10,264 bases of DNA from Chitinophagaceae bacterium (lineage in GTDB: Bacteria; Bacteroidota; Bacteroidia; Chitinophagales; Chitinophagaceae). Below, piece after piece: positions 6,977 to 10,264 of this stretch (positions are counted from its first letter, which is position 1; every line of letters starts with the position of its first letter). Where the stretch lies: contig JANYEU010000440.1 in assembly GCA_025362915.1 (NCBI GenBank), positions 1-10,264 of the forward strand. Reading direction: 5' to 3'. Below the pieces are notes generated by a model. The model was not told the DNA's origin, did not search any database, and saw nothing but the letters and a program-made list of their open reading frames with translations. The translations under genes and the position numbers were made by a program.

Positions 6977-7108
6977 GGTTTTAAAGCATTTTAAGATGCA
7001 TTGATATGCGTCTCTACACCTTTCATTTATAAGGGCTGATTTCTATCTATTATATAATATTAAAACACCACCCTATTTTTACAGCCTTTCGGATTTAAAA
7101 ATATAGAG

Positions 7109-7936
7109 ATGGTTATTGTTATTCAATGTGCGGATAAGGTGGGTTTGGTGGCTACCATTGCGGGTTTGCTGCAAGGGCAGGATTTGAATATTGTATCCAT
7201 GCGCGAACATGTGGATGGTATTCAGAATCGCTTTTTTGCCCGTGTAGAAGTAAGTAAACCGGTAGAGGCACATACTTTGGAAGTTCAATTAAAAGCAGTG
7301 CTTCCTCCAGATGCACAAGTAATTGTGAATCCCAACCCAGTGAAAAGGATTGTAGTATTGGCAACCAAAGAATACCATTGCCTGAGCGATATATTGATTA
7401 GAAACCATTTTAATACCCTCGGTGCAGAAGTATTGGGCGTAATAGGCAACCATTCCACACTGGATGATATATGTCGTAGGTTTGATATGACCTTTGATTT
7501 GGTTAGTCATGAAGGGATTAGCAAAGAGGCATTTGAAGCTCAATTGGATAAGATTATCAAGAAATATCGGGTTGATTACATTGTGCTGGCAAAGTTTGTG
7601 CGGATACTATCTCCCAGTTTTGTAGAGAAATACCCTTTGCAGATCATCAATATACACCACTCTTTCCTGCCTGCATTTATTGGCGCTAATCCATACAAAC
7701 AAGCGTATGAAAGAGGAGTAAAACTGATAGGCGCTACGGCACACTTTGTTACAAACCAGTTGGATGAAGGTCCGATTATTGCGCAGCAAATTATTTCTGT
7801 CAATCATTCTTATAACAGTAGCGATATGGTAAAAGCGGGTAAAGAGATTGAAACGGCAGTATTGGCCAATGCACTACAACTGGTATTCGATGATAAAGTA
7901 CTCGTTTACCAAAATAAGACGGTGGTATTTGACTAG
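7109..7936 (+). CDS. purU: Formyltetrahydrofolate deformylase PurU
   Basis: PurU hydrolyses 10-formyltetrahydrofolate to tetrahydrofolate and formate in the cytoplasm, balancing the one-carbon pool and supplying formate for purine synthesis. The 275 residues have two parts. An N-terminal ACT domain (about 1-75, VIVIQCADKVGLVATIAGLL...LNIVSMREHVD) is the regulatory part. A C-terminal formyltransferase domain runs from about residue 80. The catalytic triad common to formyl-folate enzymes is visible as N181 and H183 in NIHHSFLPAF and D219 in LDEGPIIAQ; the H-to-D spacing of 36 equals that of GART (H108/D144). The GATAHFV motif also fits. The ACT domain separates it from PurN. The ATG at 7109 places the ACT strand at the very N-terminus; the frame is open further upstream but has no better start. 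The permease gene starts 20 bp after its stop. Confidence 0.96.
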   Translation: MVIVIQCADKVGLVATIAGLLQGQDLNIVSMREHVDGIQNRFFARVEVSKPVEAHTLEVQLKAVLPPDAQVIVNPNPVKRIVVLATKEYHCLSDILIRNHFNTLGAEVLGVIGNHSTLDDICRRFDMTFDLVSHEGISKEAFEAQLDKIIKKYRVDYIVLAKFVRILSPSFVEKYPLQIINIHHSFLPAFIGANPYKQAYERGVKLIGATAHFVTNQLDEGPIIAQQIISVNHSYNSSDMVKAGKEIETAVLANALQLVFDDKVLVYQNKTVVFD

Positions 7937-7956
7937 CGATTCCTTATTTTTACTCC

Positions 7957-9204
7957 ATGTTAAAAACATTCTCAATACTATGGAATAGCTTTAAACTGGC
8001 TTTTAGCGAGTTGCGAGCCAATACATTGCGAACTGTTCTATCATTATTAGGGGTTACGTTTGGCATCTTTTGTATCATTGGGGTATTGGCTACGGTGGAT
8101 AGCCTAAAAAGAAAAGTGCAAGGCGACATAAAACAAGTAGGTAGTAACAGTATCTATCTGGATAAATGGGAATATGGCGGCGGAGATAACTATCCTTGGT
8201 GGAAATATGTGAGCAGGCCTGTACCAAAATTTGAGGAAGTTCGCTTTATAAGAGAGAAGTCTCAGCTTACGGGCAACATTGCCTTTTTCTGTAGCCAAAA
8301 CGGTAATGCCAGCTATGGCGACAATATATTATCGAACATAAACTTCTTTGGTACAACCGAAGATTTCAGCAAGATACAATCCCTAGAAACACAAACAGGG
8401 CGTTATCTGTCTGATGGCGAATTTACTCGCGGCACTCCTTCCGTGGTTATTGGCGATGCCATTGCCACCCAATTATATGGAGGCGCAAAATATGCGGTGG
8501 GTAAGGAACTTACTTTTAAGGGACGCAAACTAGAGATAACAGGCGTTATCAAGAAACAAGGACAATCATTTGCCAATGTATTCGATTTTGACAATGCACT
8601 CATTGCTCCTTACAATTATTTTGCAAGCCTATACAATCCTGATAAATCCAGCCCTGCCATCCTTATTCAAGGAAAGGAAGGGGTGGTAACCAAGGCTTTG
8701 CAAGACGAGCTAAAGGGAGTGGTAAGACAAATAAGAAGACTAAGCCCAAAACAAGACGATAACTTTAGCCTGAACGACATCAGCTCATTTGCCGACAAGT
8801 TAAATACACTTTTTACCCAGATAAACCTAGGCGGTTGGGCAATAGCAGGTTTAAGCTTGATAGTAGGTGCTTTTGGTGTTGCAAACATCATGTTTGTGAC
8901 TGTGAGGGAACGTACCAGTCAGATTGGTTTAAAGAAAGCCATTGGTGCCAAAAGCAGTACCATACTAACCGAGTTCTTGATAGAAAGTGCTTTTCTGTGT
9001 ATTTTGGGCGGACTTACAGGCCTTTTCTTTGTATGGATACTGGCAGTAATACTTAGTGGGATTCTCCCCTTCCCTATTTTCATTTCGCCTGGCATTGTTG
9101 GTCTTGCACTAACCATTTGTGTAATACTGGGTGTACTCTCTGGAATCATACCCGCATCTATTGCTGCCAAAATGGATCCAGTAGTAGCTATCAGGACTAA
9201 ATAA
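7957..9204 (+). CDS. MacB/FtsX-type ABC transporter permease
   Basis: This is an inner-membrane permease of 415 residues with the MacB layout. A first helix (about 25-47, LRTVLSLLGVTFGIFCIIGV) is followed by a large periplasmic MacB-type core domain (about 50-285). A C-terminal FtsX domain has three helices at about 293-316, 341-368 and 379-402. Between them lies RERTSQIGLKKAIGAK, the conserved segment that contacts the ATPase, and the chain ends with the usual MDPVVAIR tail. Such permeases act in pairs with an MacB/LolD-type ATPase as mechanotransmission machines for export of peptides, antibiotics, lipids or lipoproteins rather than true channel transport. No ATPase, adaptor or TolC-like gene is adjacent, so the substrate cannot be inferred. 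It starts 20 bp after purU and is likely cotranscribed. No clear terminator follows the TAA. Confidence 0.93.
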   Translation: MLKTFSILWNSFKLAFSELRANTLRTVLSLLGVTFGIFCIIGVLATVDSLKRKVQGDIKQVGSNSIYLDKWEYGGGDNYPWWKYVSRPVPKFEEVRFIREKSQLTGNIAFFCSQNGNASYGDNILSNINFFGTTEDFSKIQSLETQTGRYLSDGEFTRGTPSVVIGDAIATQLYGGAKYAVGKELTFKGRKLEITGVIKKQGQSFANVFDFDNALIAPYNYFASLYNPDKSSPAILIQGKEGVVTKALQDELKGVVRQIRRLSPKQDDNFSLNDISSFADKLNTLFTQINLGGWAIAGLSLIVGAFGVANIMFVTVRERTSQIGLKKAIGAKSSTILTEFLIESAFLCILGGLTGLFFVWILAVILSGILPFPIFISPGIVGLALTICVILGVLSGIIPASIAAKMDPVVAIRTK

Positions 9205-9491
9205 TTAATGCTTTTTTGCAGTTGCTTTGTACTGTAATTGGTTTCATATATACAGCCATTTATTCTAATTTATAAATAATAGGATATTTTCTTTATTCTT
9301 ATCTTTCTTTTGCAATCAATAAAAGAATGTTTGAATCTTTTCTCTGTTGTTTGCATCAATAGAATAAGGTTATGCAAATTCTATTATTTGCGTCTGAAAT
9401 GGGTGTACAACCTTCAAAAAGAAAGACATTTTGCTACACATACTATTTCAATAAGTTAGTTTGATAGGTAAATGTGTGGGTAAAGCCATCA
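9205..9491. other. Gene-free AT-rich stretch
   Basis: No credible coding frame is seen on either strand in this 287-bp segment. It contains a short perfect inverted repeat AATAGAAT (9358-9365) and ATTCTATT (9378-9385) around a 12-nt gap, and two loosely similar copies of a TTTGCA(A)TCAATA motif near 9311 and 9350. None has a T tract or other feature that would make it a convincing terminator for the permease gene. I assign no function. Confidence 0.5.
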
Positions 9492-9668
9492 AAAAGCTTC
9501 CACTTGCCAGTGCGAGGCTTCCAATGGCAAGTGGAAGCCAAAAAGTTGCCATGATAGCTCAAGCAGTGGCAAGTGAAAGGGAAAAAGTTGCCATGATAGC
9601 CCTCATCATGGCAACTTTTTCGGTTTCATTGACCATCGGAAGCCTCGCACTGGCAAGTGGAAGCTTTT
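9492..9668. repeat. Long mosaic palindrome with 31-bp perfect arms
   Basis: The outer arms are 9492-9522 (starts AAAAGCTTCCACTTGCC) and 9638-9668 (ends GGCAAGTGGAAGCTTTT), a perfect 31-bp inverted repeat; after one mismatch four more pairs follow inward (9524-9527 with 9633-9636). Inside lies a second perfect 17-bp hairpin, 9581-9597 with 9605-9621, loop AGCCCTC; beyond a 2x2 mismatch a further TGAAA/TTTCA pairing extends it. A 42-bp tandem duplication (9526-9567 and 9568-9609) shares 30 of its first 33 positions, including AAAAAGTTGCCATGATAGC. The left arm segment 9496-9509 can pair either with 9651-9664 (outer structure) or with 9525-9538 (local 14-bp hairpin), so two folds exclude each other. 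Frames of 65-69 codons cross it on both strands, but they are by-products of the palindrome. It could be a REP/BIME-like element or a non-autonomous mobile element; no transposase or target duplication is visible. Confidence 0.85.
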
Positions 9669-9730
9669 GAGGGGCAATCTTTTCCTTTTGCTTGGCAAGT
9701 AAGGTATGTAAATATGATTGTTCGCCTAAA

Positions 9731-9764
9731 CCAAGCCTTCTTAAAACAAGAAGCAACCTCTTGG
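9731..9764. repeat. Small hairpin
   Basis: CTTCTT (9737-9742) pairs with AAGAAG (9748-9753) around the loop AAAAC. Outside it CCAAG (9731-9735) pairs with CTTGG (9760-9764), leaving an asymmetric internal loop of one against six bases. No T tract follows, so it is not a convincing terminator. It stands 2 bp before the palindromic repeat at 9767. Confidence 0.4.
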
Positions 9765-9766
9765 AC

Positions 9767-9791
9767 TGTCATGCTGACGAAGGAAGCATCT
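9767..9791. repeat. Short palindromic dispersed repeat of the GTCATGCTGA...GAAGCATCT type
   Basis: The 25-bp string starts TGTCATGCTGACGAAGG and ends AAGCATCT; ATGCT and AGCAT form the short stem. From memory, sequences of the form GTCATGCTGA(n)GAAGCATCT occur in many copies between genes in Bacteroidota genomes, often as facing pairs. Only one half is present here: I do not find a facing GATGCTTC copy in the next 200 bp. It is a recognised type of repeat with unknown role. The assignment rests on recall and has not been searched. Confidence 0.5.
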
Positions 9792-9966
9792 AACCGAGTA
9801 GGAGTGTGTATTACTGGCTAAGCTTATCTGACTGATGTTTATGAAGCCATTCTGTTTTAAACCACCCTTTCATTTTTCGCAAACCATTTTATCTTGAGTA
9901 TAAATAAAAAGGCATCTGAAAATAGCAATATTGGTATCTAAGAATTGCAATTGTTTACCGTTCTAA
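9792..9966. other. Gene-free stretch between repeat and right-edge gene remnant
   Basis: No coding frame, terminator or RNA gene can be supported in these 175 bases. The sequence becomes more AT-rich toward 9900 and stops interrupt all frames. Any promoter for the coding-like stretch at the right edge would lie here, but no TAnnTTTG element stands out. Confidence 0.4.
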
Positions 9967-10264
9967 TTTAATTCTTTAAAAGAGGATATTCTAATTGAAG
10001 AAGAACGTTTAGTTCATTATTTTGTTATGCAATGTGAAATTGGTTTTTGTGGTTATTATAAGTATGTTCCAATAATTATGCAAAATTCTACTTATTTCAA
10101 ACCAAATGCTAAATTAGAAATAGAGCCTGATGGTACAGCCCATTATATGGATTAAGGTTTCAAATGAAAAGGGTAAACATATTGTCTCAGTTAAAGTTTC
10201 CTTAATACAATATTTCGGTAATATTTCAAGCGGCGATACGTCCAATTTCAATACATTTTTGTAT
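9967..10264 (+). pseudogene. Coding-like stretch with apparent frameshift, open at the right edge
   Basis: Two frames appear to share one protein-like reading. The first runs from just after the TAA at 9964 to the TAA at 10153. It holds polar, codon-regular text (EDILIEEERLVHYFVMQCE, then KPNAKLEIEPDGT); its only early ATG is at 10027. The second frame is open from 10124 to the window edge and reads VQPIIWIKVSNEKGKHIVSV and onward. Joining them near 10132-10135 (EIEPDG-T-VQPIIWIKV) gives a smooth reading, suggesting a one-base shift. The upstream part has no clear start, so the N-terminus may be lost. The alternative is a short gene beginning at the ATG at 10130, with the rest beyond the window. 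No family is recognised. Confidence is low because only about 300 bases are visible. Confidence 0.35.

Noticed and set aside
9358..9385. AATAGAAT/ATTCTATT as terminator of the permease gene
   Set aside because: The stem is only 8 AT-rich pairs, lies more than 150 bp after the stop and lacks a T tract.
9526..9609. Possible CRISPR array
   Set aside because: There are only two 42-bp units, directly abutting without spacers, and no cas gene.
9461..9756. Frames of 69 codons (plus, 9461-9670) and 65 codons (minus, 9559-9756)
   Set aside because: Both read KLPLASARLP because they cross the arms of the same palindrome from opposite sides; there is no family feature or upstream signal.

Overview
The window comes from a member of the Bacteroidota, most likely a Chitinophagaceae- or Sphingobacteriia-like bacterium. 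The reasons are the AT-rich DNA, the lack of clear Shine-Dalgarno sites, secreted proteins with short leaders ending in ...AQ or ...SQ, a DUF6427-type membrane protein, a DsbD system split over two genes, and a TAnnTTTG-like promoter element. This is an inference from gene content; no species can be named.

Region 1 (1-4766, all minus strand) reads from right to left as: a secreted protein of unknown function (about 503 aa), a polytopic DUF6427-like membrane protein, purQ (glutaminase subunit of FGAM synthase), a stand-alone periplasmic nDsbD-like domain, and a DsbD-type membrane reductase that runs off the left edge. purQ and the two Dsb genes are packed within 6-19 bp and should form one operon. 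The upstream pair is separated by 14-15 bp and may be a second unit or the start of the same one.

Region 2 (4767-6861) starts with a repeat-derived spacer. It then holds oxyR (minus), whose peroxide-sensing cysteines fall at C199 and C208 as in E. coli. Diverging from it is a two-gene plus-strand unit, a PhnB-like VOC protein and a DoxX-family membrane protein, translationally coupled through an ATGA overlap. A strong intrinsic terminator follows at 6941-6976.

Region 3 (7109-9204, plus) holds purU (formyltetrahydrofolate deformylase), then 20 bp later a MacB/FtsX-type ABC permease with no ATPase gene in view. purQ and purU both belong to purine/one-carbon metabolism but sit in different transcription units.

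Region 4 (9205-10264) has no intact gene. It carries a striking mosaic palindrome (31-bp perfect arms enclosing a 42-bp tandem duplication and a second 17-bp hairpin), a smaller hairpin, one copy of a short palindromic repeat of a type I recall as dispersed in this phylum, and at the right edge a coding-like stretch that looks frameshifted. Most of the window is ordinary core genome. I see no defence system, CRISPR array, integrase or transposase, tRNA or rRNA. The least explained element is the 9492-9668 palindrome.
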